Of a DNA stretch of 48,215 nucleotides, positions 8,463-17,087 are shown piece after piece (within the stretch, counting starts at the first letter, position 1; each line of letters begins with the position of its first letter). The notes under the pieces were generated by a model that saw only the letters and a program-made list of their open reading frames with translations, made no database searches and was not told the origin of the DNA. The translations under genes were made by a program, and so were the position numbers. This stretch comes from Candidatus Falkowbacteria bacterium RIFOXYD12_FULL_34_57 (GTDB taxonomy: Bacteria; Patescibacteriota; Patescibacteriia; Patescibacteriales; UBA12075). Where the stretch lies: the NCBI GenBank assembly GCA_001780285.1, contig MFGN01000012.1, positions 1 to 48,215 on the forward strand, read 5' to 3'.

Positions 8463-9533
8463 ATGATTAAAAGTATAATAAAATCTAAATATTTTCCCGT
8501 AATGATTTTAGCTGTTATTAATTTAACAATTGCTTATTTTTACATTAAAATTCCGTTTATTTGCTGGAGCGATTTTTTGACTTATCAAAATGCTGTAAAT
8601 TTTATAACCGGAAATGAAGTAATATCTTTTGACAGGTTGTTTGCGCGATTATTAACCATGCCCTTATCTCTTTTTATAGGATTTGCTTTAGGTTTCGGTA
8701 ATTTAGCAAAAGGATTCGTAATTATGAATATCATTTTTTATTTTGCGGTGATTTGGATATTTTATAAATTAGTTTTTGAAATTTGGAAAGATAAAATCGC
8801 AGCCCTGGCAAGTACGATGCTGCTACAGTCTAATTTTTGGTTTTTTAGCTACGGAGCCGCTTATTTGGCGGATCTCGGGGGACATTTTTTCTTTTTATCA
8901 AGCAGTTTTTTTGCTGTAAAATATTTTTTAAATAATGAAAAAAAATATTTTTATTATGCTGTTTTTTCTGCTTCCATAGGCATGTTTTTCAAGGAGTTCG
9001 GTGCTTTGGGCATGCTCACACTGGGCATGCTGATTCTTTTTTCAGATATTGCTTGGAAGAAAAAATTTATTGAGATATTGCGAGCCGCGGCTTGGTTTTT
9101 GATTTTACCGGGAATATATCATTTGTGGTTTTATTTGAAATTCGATTATACTTATGTTGATTGGTTTATGGTCCCCGTAGAGATTGATTCGGAAACCAAA
9201 TCAAGCTTTGGCCTGATGGTCAAGGTTCTGGGATGGTTATTTTTCGCCGGATGGCCGATATTTTTATTCGCCTTGTGGCAGATAAAAAAATATTTTAAAA
9301 AGCAGGATTATAAGATAGTTTTGGCCATGCTTCCGGCGTCGCTTGCTTTTTTCGCTTGGCCCTTTTTTATGCAGCGCACGGCTTTTGTCTTGGTGCCGTG
9401 GCTGGCAACGTGTTGCGGATTCGGATTATCCAAAATAAAGAGCAGGCATATTATCGCCATTATATTAATTTTATACATAATTATAAATTATAATATAGAA
9501 AAATTAATAAAAATAATTAACCTACCATTTTAA
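8463..9533 (+). CDS. Polytopic membrane protein, probable GT-C glycosyltransferase
   Basis: A 356-residue, strongly hydrophobic protein with roughly nine to ten predicted membrane segments. After the first segment it carries ICWSDFLTYQNAVNFITGNE, an acidic first external loop of the kind that holds the catalytic Asp of GT39/PMT/ArnT-like enzymes. Family enzymes use polyprenyl-phosphate sugars on the outer membrane face. Sequence conservation is low, so the assignment rests on topology and this loop. It is spaced 4 nt from the upstream radical SAM gene and is followed by a spacer containing a small palindrome. Confidence 0.6.
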   Translation: MIKSIIKSKYFPVMILAVINLTIAYFYIKIPFICWSDFLTYQNAVNFITGNEVISFDRLFARLLTMPLSLFIGFALGFGNLAKGFVIMNIIFYFAVIWIFYKLVFEIWKDKIAALASTMLLQSNFWFFSYGAAYLADLGGHFFFLSSSFFAVKYFLNNEKKYFYYAVFSASIGMFFKEFGALGMLTLGMLILFSDIAWKKKFIEILRAAAWFLILPGIYHLWFYLKFDYTYVDWFMVPVEIDSETKSSFGLMVKVLGWLFFAGWPIFLFALWQIKKYFKKQDYKIVLAMLPASLAFFAWPFFMQRTAFVLVPWLATCCGFGLSKIKSRHIIAIILILYIIINYNIEKLIKIINLPF

Positions 9534-9549
9534 TTGAGAATTCGTATAT

Positions 9550-9567
9550 TTCCGATTGCTATCGGAA
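9550..9567 (+). repeat. Short palindrome before the carbamoyltransferase
   Basis: TTCCGAT (9550-9556) and ATCGGAA (9561-9567) form a perfect 7-bp stem around TGCT. It resembles a shortened version of the hairpin at 1349-1368. It occupies the 54-base spacer between the membrane-protein stop and the ATG at 9588, and the GGAG of the ribosome binding site follows it at 9573-9576. Confidence 0.5.
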
Positions 9568-9587
9568 TTTGCGGAGTAAATAAATTT

Positions 9588-11216
9588 ATGAAAATACTCG
9601 GAATCACACATCCTATTACGCATAATAATGCCGCTTGTATTTTAGTGGACGGAAAATTGGTCGCTTTTGCGGAAGAAGAACGTTTTATTCGCTATAAAAA
9701 TGCGCCCAAAATACCGGCTAAATGGGCAATGGATTATTGCCTGCGGACTGCCGGCTTAAAATTGGAAGATATAGATTATATCGCTGTGGGATATGGAGAT
9801 TGGTATAAATGCATATGGCCGAATTTTAAAAGCCAATCTCCCGGAAGAGCGATAGCCAAGACTAAAAGCATGGTAAGACAGCTTAGATGGTTTAGGTGGT
9901 TTCAGCCCTTTGATTTTCGCGATCCGCGAGTAATCAATGTAAATCATCATATGGCGCATGCCGCATCCAGCTTTTTTGTTTCCGGCATGGACAAAGCCAA
10001 TATCATGACATTGGACGGTTCCGGCGATTCCGAGTCTGGAATTTTGGCTTATGGCGAAGGTGCAAATATTACCGCTTATCACCATGTATCAAGGGAAGGC
10101 AGTTGGGGATCTTTGTATGAGATGTTTACTAAAGTTTTGGGATTTCAGGCCGGTTCCGAAGAAGGAAAAACAATGGGTCTTGCCAGTTTGGGAATTCCGG
10201 ATATTGGCAGCCTCGATTTCATTGATTGGGAGGCCGATCCCGTGCCGCGGATTATTCCGGAAAAAAGAGATGAGTTTTTAAAGAAAATCAAAAGAAGAGA
10301 AAGAGGCGGAGAGATAACCGATTATCATAAGAATTTAGCGGCCAGCCTGCAGGCTGCCCTGGAAAAAACAGGGCTGATGATGGTTGAGTATTTATACAAA
10401 AAAACAGGAAGTAAAAATTTATGTTTAGCCGGAGGAGTGGCTTTGAATTGTTCCATGAACGGCAAATTGCTGCAGTCTGAATTTGTAGATAATATATATA
10501 TTCAGCCGGCGTCGTCGGATGCCGGAACAGCGCTTGGCGCCGCTATTCATGTGCATGTTGAAAAAACTGGCAAGAAACCGGATTTTATCATGGATCATGC
10601 TTATTGGGGGCCTGAATATTCCAACGAAGAAATAGAACCTTTGATCAAGGAGTGCAAGGTGGCTAAATGGAGAAAATGCGATGATGTTTGCAAAGAAGCC
10701 GCTAAAAAGTTAGCGGACAACAAGATCGTGGGATGGTTCCAGGGCAGGCTGGAAATAGGTCCCAGAGCGCTGGGCAACAGATCGATACTGGGAAATCCTT
10801 CTAACCCAAAGATGAAAGATATGATCAATAAATATGTAAAAAAAAGAGAGGATTGGAGGCCTTTCGCCCCGTCCATGCTGGAAGAATACGCCGCTGATTA
10901 TGTGGAGGGTTATTTCAATTCACCGTTTATGATTTTGGCATTTAATGTCCGCGAAGATAAAAAAGATGAAATAATTTCCGCTTCTCATTTGGATCATACC
11001 GTGAGAGTGCAGTCGGTAAGCAAAAGAACCAATCCCAGATATTGGCATTTGATTGATAATTTCAGGAAAATTACGGGAGTGCCGGTAGTAATCAATACCA
11101 GTTTCAATATTGCCGGCGAACCGATAGTGTGCAGCCCGAGAGACGCGCTCCGGACATTTTTTGCTTCCGGCATGGATTGTCTGGCCATCGGGGATTATTT
11201 GATTGAGAAAGATTAA
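9588..11216 (+). CDS. Carbamoyltransferase (NodU/CmcH family)
   Basis: A 542-residue enzyme with both family domains. The N-terminal ASKHA-like domain has MKILGITHPITHNNAACIL, AFAEEERF, VNHHMAHAASSFF (the HXXXHA metal-binding signature) and the ATPase-type loop MTLDGSGDSESG. The C-terminal YrdC-like domain has GRLEIGPRALGNRSILG and REDWRPFAPSMLEE. Known members (NodU, TobZ, CmcH) transfer a carbamoyl group from carbamoyl phosphate through carbamoyl-adenylate to a hydroxyl, often of a sugar. The ATG at 9588 is preceded by GGAG with 11-nt spacing, whereas an upstream TTG would start inside a palindromic spacer. In this locus it most likely O-carbamoylates a glycan sugar. It is G/C-richer than its neighbours. 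Confidence 0.93.
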   Translation: MKILGITHPITHNNAACILVDGKLVAFAEEERFIRYKNAPKIPAKWAMDYCLRTAGLKLEDIDYIAVGYGDWYKCIWPNFKSQSPGRAIAKTKSMVRQLRWFRWFQPFDFRDPRVINVNHHMAHAASSFFVSGMDKANIMTLDGSGDSESGILAYGEGANITAYHHVSREGSWGSLYEMFTKVLGFQAGSEEGKTMGLASLGIPDIGSLDFIDWEADPVPRIIPEKRDEFLKKIKRRERGGEITDYHKNLAASLQAALEKTGLMMVEYLYKKTGSKNLCLAGGVALNCSMNGKLLQSEFVDNIYIQPASSDAGTALGAAIHVHVEKTGKKPDFIMDHAYWGPEYSNEEIEPLIKECKVAKWRKCDDVCKEAAKKLADNKIVGWFQGRLEIGPRALGNRSILGNPSNPKMKDMINKYVKKREDWRPFAPSMLEEYAADYVEGYFNSPFMILAFNVREDKKDEIISASHLDHTVRVQSVSKRTNPRYWHLIDNFRKITGVPVVINTSFNIAGEPIVCSPRDALRTFFASGMDCLAIGDYLIEKD

Positions 11217-11311
11217 TTATTGTCTCATGGTTTCATTGTTTCATTGTTATATTTTTTAGGTTATTTAATATGTTTTAGTGCTTGTGTGTTAAAATGTTTG
11301 TGTGATTATAT
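11217..11311. repeat. Degenerate TTTCATTG-word spacer
   Basis: The 95-base spacer has no gene. Its left part repeats the word (G)TTTCATTG (TGGTTTCATTGTTTCATTG) and its right part runs through TTAGTGCTTGTGTGTTAAAATGTTTGTGTG. The same TTTCATTG word recurs in the spacers at 12470-12514, 13661-13713 and 20339-20376. No convincing promoter or terminator was seen. Confidence 0.45.
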
Positions 11312-12469
11312 ATGAACAATAAAAATAAAAAATTAAATATTTTAATTATTAGCTTTGATTGGCGGAATATTTTTCAAAATGATTTTGGTCAGTTAATTAG
11401 CAAGTTAAAGCGGGATCGTTTGTATATCGAGGATAATAATTTATTTTTGTTTAATTGGGGAATTAAAGGTTATCATCAAAAAAAAGAAAATATAGAAACT
11501 TTTCATGTAAAATATTTTTTAACCAAAAATAGGGTTGTTTGTGATATTTTATCATTATTTATTTTGCCGTGGGTTTTATTTAAATATAAATTTCGACCGG
11601 ATATCATTTGGATTAAAGAGTTTCCTTTTGTGTTCTCGGCGATTATTCCTAAGATTTTATGGAAAAGCAAGATTGTGTTTCTGCTTTCGGCGACGCCCAG
11701 AAGCCTGGTAAAGACTCGTAAATTTGGTAATATAAAATTTGCTTATCAGGCATGTTGCGAGCATTTGGCAAAATTTTTTATTGACTACCCATGGGCTAAT
11801 GGCGAAGCTACGAAAAAATATTTAATAGATATGGGTTTTAGGCAAGATGAGATTAAAATATTTTCCGGTAACGCAATTCTTAGAGACATTGAATATATTA
11901 AAAATTCCGAGAGAGGAAGAGTAAGAAAACAATATAATATTGGCAATGAAAAAAAAATAATTCTTTCCGTAGGCAGATTAGAGAGAGAGAAGGGATATGA
12001 TCGATTGTTGAAATTATTTACCAAAATAGAGGGAGATGATTTGGTTTTGATTATTGTCGGAGATGGAGTGTTAAAAGAAGAAATCAAAAAACAAATAAAA
12101 GATTTGAATTTAGAAAAAAAAGTAGTTTTGGCCGGATGGGTATCAAGAGAAGATATTTGGGACTATTATCAAGATGCAGATGTTTTTACCCTGCTTTCTT
12201 ATTCCGACGGCTGTCCGGCGGTTATCAAAGAGGCTATGTATATGAATGTCCCGGTAATCGGCAGTAATATTGAAAGTATAAAGGCGTTTTTAGGTAAAAA
12301 CAACGAAAGAGGTTTTATTTTTACCGATCTTGGGGGGGTGAAAGAATTTGAAAACATGATAAATCAGATTTTAGCGGGAGGAGAAAAAATAGAAAACAAA
12401 AAAAGAAAAGCAAAGGAGTATATTGAAAAAGAGATGAAAAATCTAGAGCCGATAAATTGTTATATATAG
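11312..12469 (+). CDS. GT-B glycosyltransferase (GT4)
   Basis: A 385-residue retaining glycosyltransferase of the GT4 type. The C-terminal donor domain is clear: ILSVGRLEREKGYDRLL (near residue 212), LIIVGDGVLKEEI, VVLAGWVSREDIWDYYQDADVF and SYSDGCPAVIKEAMYMNVPVIG. The last of these corresponds to the EX7E region with Asp-Gly in place of the first Glu-Gly. The N-terminal acceptor domain has a hydrophobic patch (SLFILPWVLFKYKF) suggesting attachment to the membrane surface. It is flanked on both sides by TTTCATTG-type repeat spacers, so it may be an independently acquired gene. Donor and acceptor are unknown. Confidence 0.9.
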   Translation: MNNKNKKLNILIISFDWRNIFQNDFGQLISKLKRDRLYIEDNNLFLFNWGIKGYHQKKENIETFHVKYFLTKNRVVCDILSLFILPWVLFKYKFRPDIIWIKEFPFVFSAIIPKILWKSKIVFLLSATPRSLVKTRKFGNIKFAYQACCEHLAKFFIDYPWANGEATKKYLIDMGFRQDEIKIFSGNAILRDIEYIKNSERGRVRKQYNIGNEKKIILSVGRLEREKGYDRLLKLFTKIEGDDLVLIIVGDGVLKEEIKKQIKDLNLEKKVVLAGWVSREDIWDYYQDADVFTLLSYSDGCPAVIKEAMYMNVPVIGSNIESIKAFLGKNNERGFIFTDLGGVKEFENMINQILAGGEKIENKKRKAKEYIEKEMKNLEPINCYI

Positions 12470-12514
12470 ATTCATTTTTTCATGGTTTCATTATTAAAAT
12501 GCTAAAATATTAAT

Positions 12515-13660
12515 ATGAAAATTATTTACATAGTAAATGCCAGAATTCCCACGGAGAAAGCGCATGGTTTGCAGATCATTCGGATGTGTGATGCTTTTGC
12601 CGCCTTGCCCGGTATTGAATTGGAGTTAGTGGTACCGAAAAGGAATAATCTAATCATGGAAGACGCATTTCAATATTATAATTTAAAGAATAAGTTTAAA
12701 ATAAAATATATTTGGTGTTCTTCTTTTTATAGAGACAGCCGTATTGGGATAATGTTGGAGCGAGCAACATTTTTAACCGGAGCCATAATTTATGCCATGT
12801 TTCAAGGTGCGAATATTTGGTATACCCGCAGCAATCTTAGTGTTTATTTGGCTGCGGTAATTTTTGGTAAAAGAGCGGGAATAGAATTTCATGAACCACC
12901 GCGTAGGTTTATGTTTTTTAAAAAAAGATTGATGCGATTTTTTAAAAAAATAATTGTAGTGCCTTATAGAATTGCGGATTTGTATAATAAGTGGGGAATC
13001 AAGAAAGAAAATATTTTAGTCGCACCCAATGGGGTTGATTTGAGTGTATTTGATTTGAATATTAACAAGGAAGAGGCGTTGAAAAAAATAAATTTGGAAA
13101 AATTGATTAATAAAAATATTTTGGTTTATACCGGTAGTTTTAAGACCAAGGGGGTGGAAAAAGGAATGGGCGATATTTTAAAAGCAATGAAAGAATTGGA
13201 TCGGGATACGGTGTTTGTGGCGGCCGGAGGAGATGATCGGGATATTGACGATTATCAAAAACAAGCCCGAGAATTAAAGATTGAAGAAAGAGTTTATTTA
13301 TTCGGCAGGCAAAAGCAGAGCGATCTGGCTGTTTATCAAAAAGCAGCCGATTGTCTGCTTATGCCTTTTCCTGATATCGCGCATTACCGCTTATTTATGA
13401 CACCCATGAAAATGTTTGAATATATGGCGAGCAAGCGCCCGATTATCAGTTCGGACTTGCCCAGCGTAAGAAAAGTATTAAATGAAAGAAATTGTTTTTT
13501 TTGCAAGCCCGGAGACCCGCATGATTTAGCGGATAAGATAAATAAGCTGTTAAGCGAAAAAGAATCAGCTCAAAGTATCGCCGACAGAGCATTTCGGGAC
13601 GCGCAGGACTACACCTGGAACAAGAGAGCGGGAAGGATTATAAATTTTATAAAAAAATAA
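12515..13660 (+). CDS. GT-B glycosyltransferase (GT4)
   Basis: A 381-residue GT4-type enzyme. The N-terminal domain opens with MKIIYIVNARIPTEKAHGLQI, a frequent start for EPS glycosyltransferases where the KAHG segment lines the acceptor site. The C-terminal domain has VAPNGVDLSVF, NILVYTGSFKTKGVEKG, VYLFGRQKQSDLAVYQKAAD and MTPMKMFEYMASKRPIISSD, the donor-binding Glu helix. There is no signal peptide. Repeat-rich spacers lie on both sides (12470-12514 and 13661-13713). It would add one sugar to a growing lipid-linked glycan on the cytoplasmic face; the sugar is unknown. Confidence 0.9.
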   Translation: MKIIYIVNARIPTEKAHGLQIIRMCDAFAALPGIELELVVPKRNNLIMEDAFQYYNLKNKFKIKYIWCSSFYRDSRIGIMLERATFLTGAIIYAMFQGANIWYTRSNLSVYLAAVIFGKRAGIEFHEPPRRFMFFKKRLMRFFKKIIVVPYRIADLYNKWGIKKENILVAPNGVDLSVFDLNINKEEALKKINLEKLINKNILVYTGSFKTKGVEKGMGDILKAMKELDRDTVFVAAGGDDRDIDDYQKQARELKIEERVYLFGRQKQSDLAVYQKAADCLLMPFPDIAHYRLFMTPMKMFEYMASKRPIISSDLPSVRKVLNERNCFFCKPGDPHDLADKINKLLSEKESAQSIADRAFRDAQDYTWNKRAGRIINFIKK

Positions 13661-13713
13661 ATTGTTTAATTGTTTTATTGTTGCCAATATTTAAGCAATG
13701 AAGCAATGAAACA
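13661..13713. repeat. Imperfect inverted-repeat spacer
   Basis: Words such as TTGTTTTATTGTTGC on the left are mirrored by GCAATGAAGCAATGAAACAATG on the right, around a short A/T centre. The reverse complement of the right arm is again built of the TTTCATTG word. The ATG at 13714 lies at the edge of the right arm, so the deacetylase start codon is itself part of the repeat. Confidence 0.45.
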
Positions 13714-14472
13714 ATGAAATATATTTTATATCCAATTTTTAAAATAATAGATTCTTTGTTCCCCCCGAAGGGGTTACCTGTTTTAATGTATCATTCAATC
13801 AGCAGCCATAAATCAAGACTCGCTGTTAGTCCGGAAATGTTTGACAGACAAATGAAGTATTTGAAAGATAGGGGATATGAGGCTATACTGCCTAATAATT
13901 TGAATAGCTTGAAAAATTATAAAAAGAAAGTAATGATTACCTTTGATGACGGGTTTCGCGATAATTATACGACAGCTCTGCCGATTATGGAAAAATACGG
14001 TTTTAAAGCCGCTGTATTTATTAGCACGGATTATATCGGGGGAAAAGCGTCGTATTGCAGAAAAGATAATGATAAAAATTTAGAAATGATGAACGAAGAA
14101 GAAATAAAAGAGCTAGATAAAAGAGAGTGGTGCATTGGCAGTCATTTTGCAAGCCATAAAGATTTAGATATGATAAGCGAAGATGAGATAAAAGATGAAT
14201 ATCAAAAATCTCATGATAAATTAAAAAATATTTTAGGCGATGGTGAGATGATTTTTTCTTACCCGCACAGTAAATACAATGAAAGAGTTATTTCGATTTT
14301 GAGTATAAACAATATCAAAATGGCGTTTGCCGGTAAAAATATTTTTTATACTCCAAAAGACAGTAAATACGCCTTATCCAGAATAGAGGTGCCGGGATAT
14401 TACCAGGAGATAGATAAATTTAGTTTTTTATTGTTAAATAGTTTTATGAAATTTAAATATTATGTTAGATAA
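13714..14472 (+). CDS. Polysaccharide deacetylase (NodB homology, CE4)
   Basis: A 252-residue carbohydrate esterase family 4 protein. Motif 1 is TFDDG (residues 76-80), motif 2 is SHFASH (143-148) supplying the two metal-binding His residues, and motif 3 is FSYPHSKYN. VLMYHSIS near residue 27 is also typical. The fold is a truncated barrel using a divalent metal to remove N- or O-acetyl groups from polysaccharides or sugar intermediates. No signal peptide is evident, although the first 20 residues are mildly hydrophobic (ILYPIFKIIDSLF), so a membrane-anchored or cytoplasmic location is possible. A CCCC...GGGG inverted pair lies in the codons for PPKGLP near 13760. Confidence 0.9.
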   Translation: MKYILYPIFKIIDSLFPPKGLPVLMYHSISSHKSRLAVSPEMFDRQMKYLKDRGYEAILPNNLNSLKNYKKKVMITFDDGFRDNYTTALPIMEKYGFKAAVFISTDYIGGKASYCRKDNDKNLEMMNEEEIKELDKREWCIGSHFASHKDLDMISEDEIKDEYQKSHDKLKNILGDGEMIFSYPHSKYNERVISILSINNIKMAFAGKNIFYTPKDSKYALSRIEVPGYYQEIDKFSFLLLNSFMKFKYYVR

Positions 14473-14484
14473 AATTTAAAAATT

Positions 14485-15687
14485 ATGCAATTAAAAGAAA
14501 TGAATAATAAGATATTTTGGTCCGGTATACTTATTTTGATATTTTTAAGAATGTTTATGGTTTTGGCCGTGATGCTGAATTATACCTCTGTACCGTTTTT
14601 TATGGATTATTTTTCGGTTAATGGGCAGGAGGCTAGCCATGGAGACAAAACCGTGTATTTTAGGTTGGCGAAAGAGATTATTAATTCTGATATCAAGCAA
14701 GTTTCGTATCGTACTCCCATCGGCACCCCCCTGTATTTGGTTCCATATGTGTGGTTATGGGATGCCGGTAATGATAAAACGCATTTTGCCATAACCAGGC
14801 CAACTTTTTTAGTTAATACTTTTTTATTTTATTTCATTTCTATTATAATTGTTTGTTTGATCGGCAGGGAAATATTTAAAAAAAGAATATACGGCCTTGC
14901 GCTGGGCGTTTTGTATGTTTTTTCCCCCTGGATATTTTATTTTTTGGATTTAAGCCCTTATCAAAACCATAGCTTTTTTATTAACTTGATGTGGCTGGTA
15001 TCGGGATTGCTTACAGACTCTCCTTCGGCGCTGCTCATGTATATTGTGTTTTATTATGCTTTAAAGTTTATAAAAAATGAAAAATTAAAAATGAGAGATT
15101 ATGTTTTTTATGGATTTTTTTGGGGATTAGCCTGCCTGCTTAGAGAATCTAATGCAATTTTTGTTTTTGCTACCGCTTATTTAATGCTTAGAAAGATAAA
15201 TATAAAAGGTATTATGATTTCAGCTTCGGTTTTTATCTTAGTATATACTCCTCAATTTATTTATAATCATTTTGCGCACGGTTCTTTTTTAAGCAACGGA
15301 AAAAATGCGCTTGGATCTCCGTGGGCCGGCTATCATCTTTTTGAAAAAGGAACTATCGCGCAGGACGGAATTACACCGGAAAATTATTTATATTTATTGA
15401 CAGTGTTGGATAAATATATACCGATGTTGCCGCTTGTACTATGTTTTGTGATTATTTTTTTAACCTTTTCTTTTTTCTATATTTATAAATATCGAGGCAG
15501 GGAATATTTTTATTTAATATTTTTATGGATAATGCCTTTTACGGCCTTGTACGCGGCATTTAATACGGGCGCCAGAGCCATAAGATATTGGCTCCCCATT
15601 ATTCCGCAGGCTTTGATAATTATGATTTTTGGATTTTTGTTTATATTTAATATTAAAAAATTAATAATGAAAGATGATAAAAAATAA
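14485..15687 (+). CDS. Polytopic membrane protein, GT-C/GT39-like glycosyltransferase
   Basis: A 400-residue protein with about ten membrane segments. The first segment (near 10-30) is followed by a long outer loop containing EASHGDKTVYFRLAKEII, matching the acidic loop of PMT/ArnT-like GT-C enzymes (Asp followed by Tyr and an amphipathic helix). Later segments carry ALGVLYVFSPWIFYF and GLACLLRESNAIFVF, a common arrangement in this group. The start could also be the ATG at 14500. The last 14 nt overlap the methyltransferase start. It probably transfers a sugar from a polyprenyl-phosphate donor outside the membrane; the acceptor is unknown. Confidence 0.7.
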   Translation: MQLKEMNNKIFWSGILILIFLRMFMVLAVMLNYTSVPFFMDYFSVNGQEASHGDKTVYFRLAKEIINSDIKQVSYRTPIGTPLYLVPYVWLWDAGNDKTHFAITRPTFLVNTFLFYFISIIIVCLIGREIFKKRIYGLALGVLYVFSPWIFYFLDLSPYQNHSFFINLMWLVSGLLTDSPSALLMYIVFYYALKFIKNEKLKMRDYVFYGFFWGLACLLRESNAIFVFATAYLMLRKINIKGIMISASVFILVYTPQFIYNHFAHGSFLSNGKNALGSPWAGYHLFEKGTIAQDGITPENYLYLLTVLDKYIPMLPLVLCFVIIFLTFSFFYIYKYRGREYFYLIFLWIMPFTALYAAFNTGARAIRYWLPIIPQALIIMIFGFLFIFNIKKLIMKDDKK

Positions 15688-16339
15688 CTTTGATATATAT
15701 ACTAAGCAAGCTGATATTTACGGGAAAGCTGATTATTGGCGCAGCGATGAGGAGTTTTTAGTAAATAAATATTTTAATCCGCAAAAGGGAAGAAAATTAT
15801 TGGTTTTAGGATGCGGAGGGGGCAGGACATTGCCATACCTGCAGGAAAAGGGTTTTGACATCACGGCTATAGATATAGTGCCCAAAATGGTAGAGGCGGC
15901 GCAAAAAAAAGTTCAAGGCTTAAATATTAAGGTTTTAGAAATGGATGCCACAAATTTAAAGTTTGATAATGAATCGTTTGATTATGTTTTTTTTCCTTTT
16001 CATGGACTGGGGTGTATTTACCCCAATATTTATAGAGCCGTGAGCGAGGCGGAAAGGGTATTAAAAAAAGACGGCTTGGCTATCTTTAATCTGCATAATA
16101 GATTTTTTTTACGCGGTATTTATAAAAAATTTTATAAAAAATACGCAAAAGATTCTTATGGTATATTGGTTTATGGTGCGACCCCACTTGACTTCTTTAA
16201 ATTTAAAAAATATTTTAAAAAAGTTATAATAAGTTATCGGATTTCAATGCTTCCCTGGAAACATGCCAACTGGAAGGATGTTTGTTATAAATTAATACCG
16301 ATTCTTGATAAATCAATGTATTTTATTTGTAAAAAATAA
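15674..16339 (+). CDS. Class I SAM-dependent methyltransferase
   Basis: A 221-residue methyltransferase with a complete SAM-binding core: KLLVLGCGGGRTLPYL (motif I, near 38-53), ITAIDIVPKMVEAA (acidic end of strand 2), VLEMDATNLKF, SFDYVFFPFHGLG and AERVLKKDGLAIFNLHN. It resembles small-molecule O- or N-methyltransferases of the Methyltransf_11/25 type. Its start overlaps the membrane-protein gene by 14 nt and its stop is followed one base later by the FemAB-like gene, so the three are translationally linked. The acceptor is not evident. Confidence 0.88.
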   Translation: MIKNNFDIYTKQADIYGKADYWRSDEEFLVNKYFNPQKGRKLLVLGCGGGRTLPYLQEKGFDITAIDIVPKMVEAAQKKVQGLNIKVLEMDATNLKFDNESFDYVFFPFHGLGCIYPNIYRAVSEAERVLKKDGLAIFNLHNRFFLRGIYKKFYKKYAKDSYGILVYGATPLDFFKFKKYFKKVIISYRISMLPWKHANWKDVCYKLIPILDKSMYFICKK

Positions 16340-16340
16340 T

Positions 16341-17087
16341 ATGGTAATTAAAAAAAGAGTTTTGTGGTTTAAAACTATCAGTTTTTTTTTAGAAGATATT
16401 AATAATACGGAATATTTAAAGGGCAACTACAGTAAAATTTTTATTTTAAGCTATGATAAGTTGAGTTTTGCAGATTTTAAGGTCGGGCAAAAGAAGACAC
16501 CTTTAATAAATTTAGATAAAAACAAAGAAGATATTTTTAACAGCTTTAATGACACAGCCAAAAAGAAAATCAGAAGATCCGAAAGGAATGAAGATTTGAA
16601 GTTTGTAATAGAAGATAAAAATTTAAAGGAAGCTTATCAGGTTTATGCTAATCATGTATATGGATATAAAAAAGTTCCCGATAACATTGAAACATTAAGA
16701 GATATGAAAATATTTAGTGCATATTATAAAAATGAAATGATAGCAAATATTATTTGTTATTACAGCCCTAAATTTTTAAGAGCTAAGGCTATTTGTTCAA
16801 AAAGATTTGATGAACTTGATAAAGAGAAGACAAAAATAATCAGCATGGCATCATGCCGCCTGGTTTGGGAGATTTGCAAATATGGAATTGAAAACGGCTA
16901 CAGGGCTTTTGATCTGGGGTCTATTAACATAAAAGATGAAAAGAGGTCTGGGGCGGCACAGTTTAAAAAATCTTTTAATGTTGATATAATAGATGAGTAT
17001 TATTATGTATATAAAAGTCCGTTTTTTGAGTTTTTGCAGAAGTTTGTAAATATCAAGTTGGTTTTTTATAAGATTTTTAAATTATGA
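16341..17087 (+). CDS. FemAB/GNAT-like acyl or aminoacyl transferase
   Basis: About 248 residues with features of the GNAT/FemAB-like fold: TAKKKIRRSERN (near 69-80), the central strand IFSAYYKNEMIANIICYY, and GYRAFDLGSINIKDEKRSGAAQFKKSF near the C terminus. That last block matches the conserved end of FemAB-like/Acetyltransf_6 proteins. Members transfer amino acids from aminoacyl-tRNA, or acyl groups, to peptidoglycan, lipids or sugars. The ATG at 16341 follows the previous stop by one base and is preferred over an upstream ATG at 16305 inside the methyltransferase gene. It overlaps the next flippase-like gene by 4 nt (ATGA). The pairing resembles a split version of the two-domain MprF arrangement, which is inference. 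Confidence 0.72.
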   Translation: MVIKKRVLWFKTISFFLEDINNTEYLKGNYSKIFILSYDKLSFADFKVGQKKTPLINLDKNKEDIFNSFNDTAKKKIRRSERNEDLKFVIEDKNLKEAYQVYANHVYGYKKVPDNIETLRDMKIFSAYYKNEMIANIICYYSPKFLRAKAICSKRFDELDKEKTKIISMASCRLVWEICKYGIENGYRAFDLGSINIKDEKRSGAAQFKKSFNVDIIDEYYYVYKSPFFEFLQKFVNIKLVFYKIFKL